From: Streptomyces albireticuli
GTDB taxonomy: Bacteria > Actinomycetota > Actinomycetes > Streptomycetales > Streptomycetaceae
Assembly: GCF_021228125.1 (NCBI RefSeq)
Contig: NZ_JAJQQS010000005.1
Span: 372,001-436,000 of the forward strand
Length of the DNA: 64,000 bases
Direction of reading: 5' to 3'
Shown: one piece after another, positions 25,537 to 36,463 of the stretch
Layout: every line of letters begins with the position of its first letter
Position numbering within the stretch: position 1 is the stretch's first letter
Position numbers and translations under genes: made by a program
The notes under the pieces: model-generated
Told to the model about the DNA's origin: nothing
Database searches by the model: none
Seen by the model: only the letters and a program-made list of their open reading frames with translations

Positions 25537-25560
25537 CGTTGTGCGCTGCGCCACACAACG
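25537..25560. promoter_or_regulatory. Inverted repeat in the divergent ATPase / XRE promoter
   Basis: CGTTGTG, 10 nt, CACAACG forms a perfect 7-bp dyad directly upstream of the AT-rich repeat at 25562. It is a candidate operator for the XRE regulator. Confidence 0.5.
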
Positions 25561-25561
25561 T

Positions 25562-25582
25562 AGGGGGTATAAATACTCCCCT
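25562..25582. promoter_or_regulatory. AT-centred inverted repeat / promoter of the XRE gene
   Basis: AGGGG and CCCCT flank an unusually AT-rich core containing TATAAATA. In so GC-rich a genome this stands out as a -10 element overlapped by a dyad. Confidence 0.5.
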
Positions 25583-25666
25583 GCAACCTCTTGGGGGAGG
25601 TTCGCCCGACAGGGTGGGGCGTGGCAGAGTTGCGCGGCAGTTGGACATGCGCGAGGGAGAGGGCCC

Positions 25667-26518
25667 ATGCCGCCAAGACTCAAGCCCACAGCTAGACAAG
25701 TGCGGTTGGGTACCGAGCTGAAGAGGCTGCGCGAGCGGGCGGACATCACCGCTAATGAGGCTGCTCGGCTGATCGGCGTGACTCAAAGCAAGATGTCCAA
25801 CTTCGAGTCGGGCCGGGCGGCCGTGAGTGAGGACCGTCTGCGCAAGCTGGCTGATCACTACGGCGAGTCCGATGCCGCTTTCGTGGACGCTCTGGCGGTG
25901 ATGGCGACGGAGAAGGTGCGCGGGTGGTGGGACGAATACAAGGGAGTGCTCCCACCAGCTCTGCTGGACTTGGCTGAGTTGGAGCAGCATGCGGAGCGGC
26001 TGCGCGCGTTCCAAGTGGTCCATATCCCGGGGCTTTTGCAGACCGCTGAGCACGCACGTGCGCTTTACAGCAACAACATGACCGACATGGCGCCTGAAGC
26101 GATTGAGGCCACGGTCGACTTCCGAGTGAAGCGACGGAAGATCCTCGACCGGGAGGCTCCGCAGAGGCTGGATGTTGTCATCCATGAAGCCGCGCTTCGC
26201 ATTAAGGTGGGTGACAGGAAAGTCGCGCTTGACCAGCTGCGATTCATCCTGGAGATGATGGATCGACCAAGGCTTACGGTACGCGTGGTCCCCTTTGAGC
26301 AGGACTGGTTCATGGGTGCTTCGTTCTCGATGCTTTACATGGAAGCGGCCTTGCGACGGCTCGACACCGTTCAGATCGACAAGGTGAACGGCAGCGCCTT
26401 CGTGGACGAAGAAGGCCAACTCGACTACCACCGACGGGTCCTCGACGCAGCGTCAGGTATGGCCCTGTCTGGGTCCCGGTCCCGGGACCTCATTCACCGC
26501 ATCGCACAGCAGTTGTAA
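25667..26518 (+). CDS. XRE-family regulator with DUF5753 (WhiJ-like)
   Basis: The 283-aa product has an N-terminal XRE helix-turn-helix (TANEAARLIGVTQSKMSNFESG, read as two helices, residues about 25-50). A DUF5753 domain follows: LEQHAERLRAFQVVHIPGLLQT, EAALRI, LTVRVVPFEQ and the ending VLDAASGMALSGSRSRDLI. This is the common Streptomyces WhiJ/AbaA-OrfA-like class, usually paired with a DUF397 protein, here 12 nt downstream. The codon composition is less GC-rich than the neighbours, which suggests acquisition. It probably binds the repeats at 25537-25582. Confidence 0.9.
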   Translation: MPPRLKPTARQVRLGTELKRLRERADITANEAARLIGVTQSKMSNFESGRAAVSEDRLRKLADHYGESDAAFVDALAVMATEKVRGWWDEYKGVLPPALLDLAELEQHAERLRAFQVVHIPGLLQTAEHARALYSNNMTDMAPEAIEATVDFRVKRRKILDREAPQRLDVVIHEAALRIKVGDRKVALDQLRFILEMMDRPRLTVRVVPFEQDWFMGASFSMLYMEAALRRLDTVQIDKVNGSAFVDEEGQLDYHRRVLDAASGMALSGSRSRDLIHRIAQQL

Positions 26519-26530
26519 AGGGTAGGAATC

Positions 26531-26725
26531 GTGTCGCACGTCGCTTGGCAGAAGAGCACATATTCGGCTGACACCGCAGGTAACGAGTGTGTCGAGGTCG
26601 GCTTTGCCCATGGCACGCTCGCGCTTCGAGAAAGCGACGAGCCCGGCGTGGTCATCACCACCACGCCGGGCTCGCTCCGCACCCTCATACGGTTGCTCAA
26701 GGTGCGTGGCGCTGGGGTCGGGTGA
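26531..26725 (+). CDS. DUF397 small protein (WhiJ/BldB-associated)
   Basis: The 64-aa product matches DUF397: WQKSTYSADTAGNECVEV at the N-terminus, then LALRESDEPG and a terminal LIRLLKV. It begins at GTG 26531 with GGTAGGA upstream. It forms an operon with the XRE-DUF5753 gene. In studied loci the DUF397 protein acts with the regulator, possibly as a partner that relieves binding. Confidence 0.9.
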   Translation: MSHVAWQKSTYSADTAGNECVEVGFAHGTLALRESDEPGVVITTTPGSLRTLIRLLKVRGAGVG

Positions 26726-26960
26726 GCGGGGTTTTCCCCTACCCGCCCCTTCCCGGAACTGGGGGCTTCGCCCCCAGGCCCCCGTTCCGCGCTACCGCGC
26801 CGTGGCCTCAAACGCCGGCCGGGCTGGATTTGCCCTGTTCGACGTCGGCTTTCCCGCCCGGTTCCGGGCAACGACTCAGCCCGTCCGGCGCCTGAGGACC
26901 GGGGCCCGGGGCGGAGCCCCGGTTACGGGAAGGGGCGGGGTGGGGAAAGGCCCGCCGCAG
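26726..26960. repeat. Composite hairpin repeat, copy 1
   Basis: Starts within a few bases of the DUF397 stop. It has an outer left arm (CCCCTACCCGCCCCTTCCCG), a core with CAGCCCGTCCGGCGCCTGAG, and an outer right arm (CGGGAAGGGGCGGGGTGGGG). The same modules recur at 50610, 54235 and 56510. Confidence 0.75.
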
Positions 26961-26991
26961 GCGCCAACCCCCAACCCCCACCCCCGGCCCC

Positions 26992-27501
26992 CTACACCCG
27001 CGCCGCGTACAGCACCGCCCCCATGGGCGAATGCTCACCCGAGATGTGCGTACGGATCGACGTCAGATACTCGCCGCGCCCGACGAGCCCGTCCCCGTCG
27101 ACATCAAGCGCGGCGAACGCCGCGACCGCGTTCGAGGAGGGGTTGCCCAGCGCCGTGCGCAGCAGGATGAACTCTTCGCGGTCCACGGCCCCGTCCCCGT
27201 CCGAGTCGGCCAGGTCGAAGAGCGCGCCGAGGGCGGGGGAGCAGATGTTGTCGAAGGCGTCGACGCCGACCCACGCCAAGTACTGGTCACGGGTCATCCG
27301 CCCGTCGCCGTCCGCGTCCATCTCCGCCCAGGCGCGTTCACCGGCGGCGCGGGCGAGGACGACCATGGGATCGTCCTCGGTGCGCTTCGTCGCAGCGGTC
27401 AGCCGGTCGATACGGGTGAAGTAGTCGTCCCGGGAGATAACCCCGTCCCCGTCCGTGTCGAGGACGGCGAAGACGAGTTGCTTGGCGACGATTCCGCTCA
27501 C
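26992..27501 (-). CDS. Four-EF-hand calcium-binding protein (calerythrin/CabD-like)
   Basis: The 169-aa product contains four canonical EF-hand loops: DTDGDGVISRDD, DADGDGRMTRDQ, DSDGDGAVDREE and DVDGDGLVGRGE, spaced like calerythrin and other Streptomyces Cab proteins. All four keep Asp at positions 1, 3 and 5 and Gly at 6. Positions 12 vary (D, Q, E, E), so loop 2 may bind more weakly. It has no signal peptide and should be a cytoplasmic Ca2+ buffer or sensor. The start is GTG 27501 with AGGGG upstream. Confidence 0.9.
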   Translation of the reverse strand: MSGIVAKQLVFAVLDTDGDGVISRDDYFTRIDRLTAATKRTEDDPMVVLARAAGERAWAEMDADGDGRMTRDQYLAWVGVDAFDNICSPALGALFDLADSDGDGAVDREEFILLRTALGNPSSNAVAAFAALDVDGDGLVGRGEYLTSIRTHISGEHSPMGAVLYAARV

Positions 27502-27763
27502 TGAAAGGCCCCTTGGGTGAGATCGTGTTCCGCCCGGTGACGGATCACGGCGCTTCCGCGCCCGTGCCGCGTGTCCCTACCCGGCGGGCCACCGGACCAA
27601 GGCACGGGGGACGGGTGACACCACCATCGCCTGATGCCCGGCGTTCCGTACCCGCGCGGGGAGTGGGCCGTGCGCGCCCCCGTACGTCCGGACGCCGGGC
27701 TGGCGGAAGGGGCCCGGGGGTAGGGACGGGACCGGTGACGGATTCGGAGCGGGTGGAGGACGT

Positions 27764-28307
27764 ATGTTCGGTGGGCGCGCGGTCGCGGTGGCGTTGAGTT
27801 CTCTGGCCCTGGTGGGGGGCGTCGGTGGCGTGGGCCCCGGCCGGCCAGGCCGGTGAGAGAGGCGCGGGCGACGGTGCCGTCCTCTGCACGGGCACGAGTG
27901 TGAGCACGTTCGACCCGCCGCTGACGCTCGTCCCCCGCAGCACGCACATCCACGTCGACGCCTCGTACACGTGCGGTGTCGCGCCCGGCCGGACCGTAGA
28001 GGCCGTCGGCGTCCTGGACGGGCAGGCCCCGCAGGGGTCGTGTCTCGGTCATACCGGCCCCGCCCGCACGGAGATCGTGCGGTACGCCGACGGTGAGCGA
28101 TCGGTGATCGTCTATCCCGACATGACGACCGTCCGCGCCGGCGGAGCTCTCTACAACAGGCTGACAGGCCGGGTCGTGGAGGGGCGCGGCAAGGGGCGGA
28201 CGGCGACGCGGACCACGCCCGCGCTGTCCGGCCAGCCGTCTACGGACTGCCTCACTCCCGGCCTGCGGGGCAGCAGCGGGCACACCCAGCTGGAGATCCA
28301 TCCCTGA
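27764..28307 (+). pseudogene. Secreted protein gene with a frameshift at a G6 run
   Basis: ATG 27764 (GGAGGA just upstream) opens a signal peptide, FGGRAVAVALSSLALVG, but that frame stops at about 27856. The downstream frame continues from 27825 to 28307 with a secreted-looking protein containing Cys residues (VLCTG, SYTCG, GSCLG, STDCL). Removing one G from the run at 27814-27819 joins them as LALVGASVAWAPAGQAGERG, a normal signal peptide with an AWA-type cleavage site. Either the gene is broken, it phase-varies, or the base is an error. If intact by another route, GTG 27825 would give a 160-aa protein without a signal. Confidence 0.65.
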
Positions 28308-28383
28308 CCCGGCCCGCGACAGCGGTTCGTACGGGCGCGCGCCGCACTATCCGTACGGCGCACCCCCGCTCCCCCCTCGGGCC

Positions 28384-29898
28384 TCAGACGCCGAGGTGAC
28401 CGAGGACGGCCCGAGCCGCCTCCCGCACCCCCTCCCGCGTCTCGTCGTTGACATCGATCGTCTCGAACCCGTGGTGGGCGGAGGGGATGTCGACGACCTC
28501 GACACGCGCGCCGGAAGCCGTCGCCGAGGCCAAGAACTCCTCCACCGTGACCGCGATCTCCTTGTGCTCCTGCCCGACCCGGGTCAGCACGACCGGCAGG
28601 GCGCCCGCGGAACGTACGGCATCCACCGGCCGGAACGGCGAGTCCGCCGGGAACCCCCAGTTCGGCAGGGGCGCCAGGATCGGGTATGTCGCACCGACGC
28701 ACCGCAGCCAGGACGGCGGTGCGGCCAGCCAGTTCGCGGACAGCAGCCCGCCGGCCGAGAAGAACCAGAGGGCGACGCGCGACGCGTCGACACGCGGGTC
28801 GGCCCGGACGAGTTCCACCGCGGCGGCGATGTCGGACGCGGCGACCGGGTAGTCGGCGAGGTCGTGGAGGCCGTGGTCGACCATGACGCCGACCGCGCCG
28901 AGTTCGGCGACATGACGGGCGTAACCCACGTAGGCGGGCCAGTCGCGAGGGGTGGGCTCGACGCCGCGGGGGACCGGCCCGCCGTGGACGAACACGACGG
29001 CCGGGCGGGGCCCGTCGGCGTCGGGGAGGTACAGGTCGACGTCGCCGACGCGCTCGCGGGCGCGCTCGGGGACGTCCAGGAGGAACGGGCGGAGGTGACC
29101 GGGCAGTTCGGGGGCCTTCAGCCGGTGGCCCTCCCCGGCGGCGGCGCTCAGGAGGACGTCGGCGAGGGCGTCCGGCGTGGAGAGCATCGGCCAGTGGCCC
29201 GTGTCGAGGTCGAAGAAGGTGACGCCGGGGGCGGTGAGGGCCAGGAGACGGGGGTCGCCGAGGCCGAGGAGGCCCTCGACCATGGCGATGCTGGAGCCGT
29301 TGCCCGTGCAAAGGATGCCGGTGGTGGGGACGGCGGTCAGTGCCTCGCCGAGCCGGAGCGGCCGGGTGAGGGTGCGCGGGGGCTGCGGGACGGCGCGGCG
29401 CGCGAGCTCGGCGAGGGCGTCCGCCGGGACGCCGGCCGTGCTGCCGAGGACGTCCCAGCCACCGGCGGCCGGCGCGGGGACCGGCCGGTCGGGCGCCTCG
29501 GCGAGGTGCGCGTGGACCGCCGGGGCGGGTACGAGCTTCAGGGCGGGGTCGCCGTCCTGGGGCATGGCGGTGTCGAGGCAGACGACGCGGGCGACGCGGT
29601 CGGGGCGCAGGGCCGCCGCGCCGAGGGCGGGGTGGACGCCGTAGCAGTGGCCGACGAGGACGATCTCGGGGTCGTCCAGGCCGTCGATGACCCGGACGAC
29701 GTCCTGCACGTGGGTGTCGAGACCGGTGTCCGGGCCCGCGCCGGGAGCCGTCGCGGTCGCCACCGCGGCCGGGCCGTCGCCCATGCCCGTGAGCGTGACG
29801 GGGTGGGCGTCGGCGCCGGATCCGGTCAGCCGGTCGGCGACTGCCCGCCAGATCCAGCCGCCGGTGTGGAGCCCGGACACCAGGATGAACGCCGTCAT
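28384..29898 (-). CDS. Fused double alpha/beta hydrolase
   Basis: The 504-aa product joins two hydrolase folds. The N-terminal half (about residues 1-235) reads FILVSGLHTGGWIWRAVADRL, then the elbow VGHCYGVHPALGAAAL with Cys where Ser is usual, and DLDTGHWPML with the likely catalytic His. The C-terminal half (about 250-504) reads AVVFVHGGPVP, WFFSAGGLL (Ser nucleophile) and SAHHGFE (His), like dienelactone-hydrolase-type enzymes. ATG 29898 has GAGGAGG 5 nt upstream. Its promoter has a 19-bp spacer with a dyad, and the divergent MerR gene is the likely activator. Substrate unknown. Confidence 0.8.
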   Translation of the reverse strand: MTAFILVSGLHTGGWIWRAVADRLTGSGADAHPVTLTGMGDGPAAVATATAPGAGPDTGLDTHVQDVVRVIDGLDDPEIVLVGHCYGVHPALGAAALRPDRVARVVCLDTAMPQDGDPALKLVPAPAVHAHLAEAPDRPVPAPAAGGWDVLGSTAGVPADALAELARRAVPQPPRTLTRPLRLGEALTAVPTTGILCTGNGSSIAMVEGLLGLGDPRLLALTAPGVTFFDLDTGHWPMLSTPDALADVLLSAAAGEGHRLKAPELPGHLRPFLLDVPERARERVGDVDLYLPDADGPRPAVVFVHGGPVPRGVEPTPRDWPAYVGYARHVAELGAVGVMVDHGLHDLADYPVAASDIAAAVELVRADPRVDASRVALWFFSAGGLLSANWLAAPPSWLRCVGATYPILAPLPNWGFPADSPFRPVDAVRSAGALPVVLTRVGQEHKEIAVTVEEFLASATASGARVEVVDIPSAHHGFETIDVNDETREGVREAARAVLGHLGV

Positions 29899-29963
29899 GA
29901 ATGCCTCCTCGTACGCTGCGGTCGCCGGGCGGCCGGCCATGGGGGCCGCCCGCGCTCGTCGTT

Positions 29964-29994
29964 ACGGTAAGAACTCCTGCTGGGGGAGGTTCAA
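29964..29994 (-). promoter_or_regulatory. MerR-type promoter of the double hydrolase gene
   Basis: On the minus strand, TTGAAC (29994-29989) and TACCGT (29969-29964) are separated by exactly 19 bp. A CTCC-N7-GGAG dyad sits in the spacer (29974-29988). This is the classic architecture for MerR activation by DNA untwisting. Confidence 0.65.
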
Positions 29995-29997
29995 GCC

Positions 29998-30918
29998 ATG
30001 TCGTCAGAGTGTGTGTGGAGCATCGGGGAACTGGCGGAGCACGCGGGGGTGACCGTAAAGACCGTCCGCTTCTACTCGGACAGCGGTCTGCTGCCGGAGG
30101 GCGCCCGGAGCGCGGGCGGTCACCGGCGGTACGGGCCGGAGGCGCTGGAGCGGCTGCGGCTGATCCGGTCGCTGCGGTCGCTGGACCTGCCCGTTCCGGA
30201 GGTGGGGCGGGTGCTGGACCGGGAGGACGCGCTGGAGGCGGCCATCGAGGGGCAACTGCTGGAGGTCGGCTCGCGGCTGGCGGAGCTGCGGTGGCGGGAG
30301 GCGGCGCTCCAACTGGTCAGGGACTGCGCGCCGGAGGAACGGGCGGAGCGGCTGAGGCTGGTGGGGGCGGTGGCGACGCCGCCGAGCACGGCGTCGCTGG
30401 TGCGGTTCTGGCGGCTGTGGCTGCCGCCGAGGCTGCCGGCGGAGGTGCTGGCGCGGTTCCTGGACCAGGCGGTCCCGGAGCTGCCGGAGGCGCCGACGCC
30501 GGAACAGGTGCTGGCGTTCGCCCGGCTGCACGCGATGGTCACGGCCGTGTGCGCGGGGGAGAACTGCCAGCCCGTCGTGCACCGGTCGGGGACGGGTTAC
30601 CGGCCGGCGGTGCTGTACGACGGGCTGGGCGAGGCGTTCGCGCTGGCGGTGCCGGAGCTGAGGGCGGGGCGGGGGCCGCGCGAGGGGGAGGCGCTGGATT
30701 GCTTCGTCGCGGCGTACGCGGGGGCGCGCGGGGTGCGTGACACGACCGGCTTCCGGAGGGCGCTGAGCCGGGAGCTGGCGTCGGACCCCCGGCTGGACCG
30801 GTACTGGCAGCTGGTCGCGGAGCTGAACGGGCCGTCGGCGCCGACGCCGGGGGCGGCTCACGACTGGCTGCGGGAGGCGCTGGACGGGCAGCTGACGGGG
30901 CGGGCGGCGGCGGCCTGA
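29998..30918 (+). CDS. MerR-family regulator
   Basis: The 306-aa product has an N-terminal MerR winged helix (WSIGELAEHAGVTVKTVRFY, then HRRYGPEALERLRLIRSLR) and a coiled coil near residues 80-115. A long C-terminal effector region of about 180 residues contains one Cys in CAGENCQPV. GGGGGAGG lies 8 nt before ATG 29998. It is divergent from the double hydrolase gene. The large C-terminal part suggests recognition of an organic ligand rather than a metal. Confidence 0.85.
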   Translation: MSSECVWSIGELAEHAGVTVKTVRFYSDSGLLPEGARSAGGHRRYGPEALERLRLIRSLRSLDLPVPEVGRVLDREDALEAAIEGQLLEVGSRLAELRWREAALQLVRDCAPEERAERLRLVGAVATPPSTASLVRFWRLWLPPRLPAEVLARFLDQAVPELPEAPTPEQVLAFARLHAMVTAVCAGENCQPVVHRSGTGYRPAVLYDGLGEAFALAVPELRAGRGPREGEALDCFVAAYAGARGVRDTTGFRRALSRELASDPRLDRYWQLVAELNGPSAPTPGAAHDWLREALDGQLTGRAAAA

Positions 30919-31221
30919 GCGGGCGTGGAATCCGGGGCGTGGAATCCGGGGCGCGGGGCCCGGGATTCGGGGCCATGGGGTCGGGGCCATGGGGTCCGGG
31001 CGTGGGATTCGGGCGTGGGATCGGGGCCCAGGGATTCGGGGCGTGGGACCCGGGGTTCGGGGCCTAGGGATCCGCGGCCTGGTATCCGGCGCGCAGGATC
31101 CGGGGCGGCGCGGGCTGGTGCGGCGCGGGCTGGTGCGACGCGGGCTGGTGCGACGCGGGCCAGGGCGGCGAGGCCCGGGCGGCGAGGGCGGGGCGGCGCG
31201 GGCCCGGGCGGCCCGTCCCGG
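30919..31221. repeat. G-rich degenerate tandem repeats after the MerR gene
   Basis: This region holds no gene. From the stop codon to about 31100, variants of GGGATTCGGGGCGTGG recur about every 15 bases. At 31105-31164 there are four 15-bp units of the GCGGCGCGGGCTGGT type, then further GGC-rich sequence. The plus strand is strongly G-biased, with many GGGG runs. Confidence 0.75.
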
Positions 31222-31262
31222 AAAAAGGGCGGCCGGTCCGTCCCGGGTGGGACGGACCGGCC
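31222..31262 (-). terminator. Terminator of the cyclophilin gene
   Basis: A perfect 14-bp stem (31231-31244 with 31249-31262) and 4-nt loop are followed on the minus strand by a GCCCTTTTT tail. Confidence 0.85.
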
Positions 31263-31315
31263 GGTGCCGGCGAAGGCGCGCGCCTTACGGTGAGGCGAGG
31301 CCCTGCCAGGGGTTC

Positions 31316-31813
31316 TTACTGCTCGACGACGCCGGACTTGGCGATGACGATCTTGCCGCGGGTGGCGCCGGACTGGGTGCCGAGGCCCTCGATCTTCGTG
31401 ACCAGGTCCTGGCCCTCGACGACCTCGCCGAAGACGACGTGCTTGCCGTCCAGCCAGCTGGTGACGACGGTGGTGATGAAGAACTGCGAGCCGTTGGTGT
31501 TCTTGCCGGCGTTCGCCATCGAGAGCAGGAACGGACGGTCGTGCTTGAGCTTGAAGTTCTCGTCCGCGAACTTCTCGCCGTAGATGCTCTTGCCGCCGGT
31601 GCCGTCACCGCGGGTGAAGTCACCACCCTGGAGCATGAACTGGGGGATGACGCGGTGGAAGCCGGAGCCCTCGTAGCCGAAGCCGTGCTGGCCGGTGGCG
31701 AGCTCGCGGAAGTTCTGGGCGGTCTTGGGGACGACGTCGTCGTACAGCTTGAAGACGATGCGGCCGGCGGCGTCGCCGTCGATGGTGATGTCGAAGAACA
31801 CGTTGTTACTCAT
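31316..31813 (-). CDS. Cyclophilin-type peptidyl-prolyl cis-trans isomerase
   Basis: The 165-aa product has the complete cyclophilin core: [43 protein letters not shown] (catalytic Arg in FHR), [30 protein letters not shown]. It lacks a signal peptide, so it acts in the cytoplasm on prolyl bonds. ATG 31813 is preferred to 31822 because AGGA lies 8 nt upstream and the protein then has the standard length. Confidence 0.95.
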   Translation of the reverse strand: MSNNVFFDITIDGDAAGRIVFKLYDDVVPKTAQNFRELATGQHGFGYEGSGFHRVIPQFMLQGGDFTRGDGTGGKSIYGEKFADENFKLKHDRPFLLSMANAGKNTNGSQFFITTVVTSWLDGKHVVFGEVVEGQDLVTKIEGLGTQSGATRGKIVIAKSGVVEQ

Positions 31814-31923
31814 GGGGCCCATCCTGACATTAGGGAGGGCGTGGTGCGCGCGGGGTGGGGGTGGGGTGTCGGGTGTGATCTTCCCCGGGCGCACCCTTCC
31901 CGTGACCGGCGGGCCCGCGGCCG

Positions 31924-32295
31924 CTACGTCAGCCGCAGCCGGACCTCCAGCTCGTGCTCGCCCGGCACCGTCCCCCGGTCCTCGACCGAGAACGCCGCCG
32001 CGAGCTCCTGCCGCACCTTGCGCACGGGGTCCGCCGCGCCGAAGAGGTCGACGGAGACGCCGCCGGACAGCGGGACGGGCGTCGCGGTCGAGGGGGCGTG
32101 GCCGGTGCGGGTGTCGACGACCATGCACCAGACCATGGGGTGCTCCGCGCCGGTCGCGGCCTGGACCTCGCTGCGGGTGGGTTCCTCGACCTCGGGGAAG
32201 GCCGACTCCAGGGCGCGGAAGACCGCGCCCGCGTCCTGGTGGCCGCAGTCGGTCACATGGATGCTGACGTGGTCCGCACTCTCGGCGCCGCTCAT
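31924..32295 (-). CDS. Conserved hypothetical protein (123 aa)
   Basis: I do not recognise a named family. The protein is small and soluble with no signal peptide: [21 protein letters not shown], then [12 protein letters not shown] and a final [13 protein letters not shown]. The pattern suggests a compact alpha/beta fold. It starts at ATG 32295 with GGGAG upstream. It lies between the cyclophilin and the 32394-33346 pair, all on the minus strand. Confidence 0.6.
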   Translation of the reverse strand: MSGAESADHVSIHVTDCGHQDAGAVFRALESAFPEVEEPTRSEVQAATGAEHPMVWCMVVDTRTGHAPSTATPVPLSGGVSVDLFGAADPVRKVRQELAAAFSVEDRGTVPGEHELEVRLRLT

Positions 32296-32393
32296 GACGT
32301 GGATGCTCCCTCTGCCGTCCGGGACCGTCTGTCATCCCCGACGGTACGAGCCGTGGGCCGCCCCGGCACCAGTACGGGGGCCAACCGGGCTCC

Positions 32394-32942
32394 TCAGGGG
32401 AACAGATCCAGCCCGGCCTCCAGGAGCATGCCGGGGGCGGCGCGCGCGCCGGTGCCGAACGCGGCGGCGAGGGCGTAGCCGAGGGCGGCGTCCACCGGCA
32501 TGATCTTCGCGCGCCGCCGCCAGTCGGCCGGCTCGACGATCCCGCTGCGCTGCGCGGTGAGCCTGCCGAGGCGGGTGCCGTTCCGGGACAGCCGGCTGGA
32601 CGCGTCGGACGACGGGACGAGGCGGTACCTGCCGTCGGTCCCCACCTTCGCCGTGACCGCGTACGAGCGGCGGGTGATCCGGCCCCGGCCGAGCGTGAGG
32701 GGGGCCTCGGCGCCGTCGACGGTCAGAGTGAGGGCGGTGGCGTCGCGGCTGCCGATGGGGACGTGCTCGCCGGGGTGCCCGCCGGGGGCGCGGCGGAGGA
32801 GGACGTGGGGGATCGCGGGGCCCGAGACGTCGAGGAGCCCGGCGCCGGAGTCGAGGGTGACGTCGACGCGGCCGAAGAGGGGATCGTGGGCGAAGGAGGT
32901 GACGGGGTCCACGGGGAGGTCACTGCCCCATCCGAGGGTCAT
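32394..32942 (-). CDS. Hypothetical protein co-translated with a PPOX-class enzyme
   Basis: The 182-aa product is predicted soluble and beta-rich ([37 protein letters not shown]), with a small hydrophobic C-terminal patch ([14 protein letters not shown]). I cannot name the family. ATG 32942 overlaps the stop of the upstream F420-type gene (ATGA), showing tight coupling. Confidence 0.6.
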   Translation of the reverse strand: MTLGWGSDLPVDPVTSFAHDPLFGRVDVTLDSGAGLLDVSGPAIPHVLLRRAPGGHPGEHVPIGSRDATALTLTVDGAEAPLTLGRGRITRRSYAVTAKVGTDGRYRLVPSSDASSRLSRNGTRLGRLTAQRSGIVEPADWRRRAKIMPVDAALGYALAAAFGTGARAAPGMLLEAGLDLFP

Positions 32943-33346
32943 GGAACCAGGCCCAGCGCCTTCGTCACGGCGATCTCGACCAGGACGCGGTCGGGGTTGG
33001 GCGAGGGCATCCGGCCGTACCGCTCGGCGTAGCGGTTCACGGCGTCCGCGACGGCCTCGGCCTCGGTGCGCACGACGGCGACGCCCTCCAGCGTGGCCCA
33101 CTTCCGCTCGCCGATCTGGCAGACCGCGACCCGCGCGCCGTCCGGGCCCGCGGCCAGGATGTTGGCGACCTTGCGGCTGGTCTTGTTGGTGATGACGCGG
33201 GCGATCCCGGCCTGGGGGTCGAAGGTCACGCCGACGGGCACCAGGTGCGGGCTGCCGTCGGGGCGGGTGGTGGTGAGCGTGCAGATGTGCCGCTCGCGCC
33301 AGAAGTCGACGTAGGCGGGGGAGAGGTCGCGCAGGTCGTGGGCCAT
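32939..33346 (-). CDS. PPOX-class F420-dependent oxidoreductase-like protein
   Basis: The 135-aa product has the split-barrel flavin/F420-binding pattern: RHICTLTTTRPDGSPHLVPV, FDPQAGIARVITNKTSRKVANI, VCQIGERKWATLEGVA. This matches the small FDOR-B proteins of actinobacteria, which use F420 or related cofactors. ATG 33346 is the first base of the transcript pair and overlaps the next gene by 4 nt. Substrate unknown. Confidence 0.85.
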   Translation of the reverse strand: MAHDLRDLSPAYVDFWRERHICTLTTTRPDGSPHLVPVGVTFDPQAGIARVITNKTSRKVANILAAGPDGARVAVCQIGERKWATLEGVAVVRTEAEAVADAVNRYAERYGRMPSPNPDRVLVEIAVTKALGLVP

Positions 33347-33528
33347 GTGGGGAAGCGTAGCCGCGCGCCCTCGCCCGAAGTCGGTAGTTCCGGAGTCCGG
33401 TCGCCCGGCCCTCCGTCGGGGCGCGCCCCGGGCCCTCGCGCCGGAACATGGAACCCGAGCCCGCTTCCCACCCGTACACCCCGTGGATGATCTTGTAGGC
33501 GCCGAAGGGGCATGGTGGCGGAGGCGAG

Positions 33529-33549
33529 GTTGAGTGGAATAGGCTCAAC
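33529..33549 (+). promoter_or_regulatory. HspR operator (HAIR) upstream of clpB
   Basis: GTTGAGT, 7 nt, GCTCAAC is a perfect dyad matching the HAIR consensus. It lies 80 nt upstream of the clpB start in a locally AT-richer segment. Confidence 0.8.
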
Positions 33550-33628
33550 TTATCGCATGTTGCTCACAGCAGGGGCCTGGGAGACATGGCAGGACGGCCA
33601 GGACGCCGACACAGAGGAGGAGCGCACC

Positions 33629-36277
<2,649 letters not shown>

Positions 36278-36291
36278 GGAGATCTACGGGA

Positions 36292-36330
36292 GGCCCGTGG
36301 GCGGGCCGGTGGCGGGCCCGCCCACGGGCC
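36292..36330 (+). terminator. Terminator of clpB
   Basis: A perfect 14-bp stem (CCCGTGGGCGGGCC with its complement), flanked by GG/CC, with a 7-nt loop, lies 15 nt after the clpB stop. Confidence 0.8.
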
Positions 36331-36463
36331 CGGCCGCCGGGCCGCCCCACGCCTGATGTCCGCGTGATCCCTTTTCCGGAAGTTGATCTGGTTACGCCAG
36401 GGGTTGCGGGGCAGGGGCTGGTGTGGGGGAGGATGGCGGCAACCGTACGAAGGGAAATTCACG

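Noticed and set aside
33512..33628. N-terminal extension of ClpB from GTG 33512
   Set aside because: It would cover the HAIR operator; GTG 33629 has GGAGG and gives the standard ClpB N-terminus.
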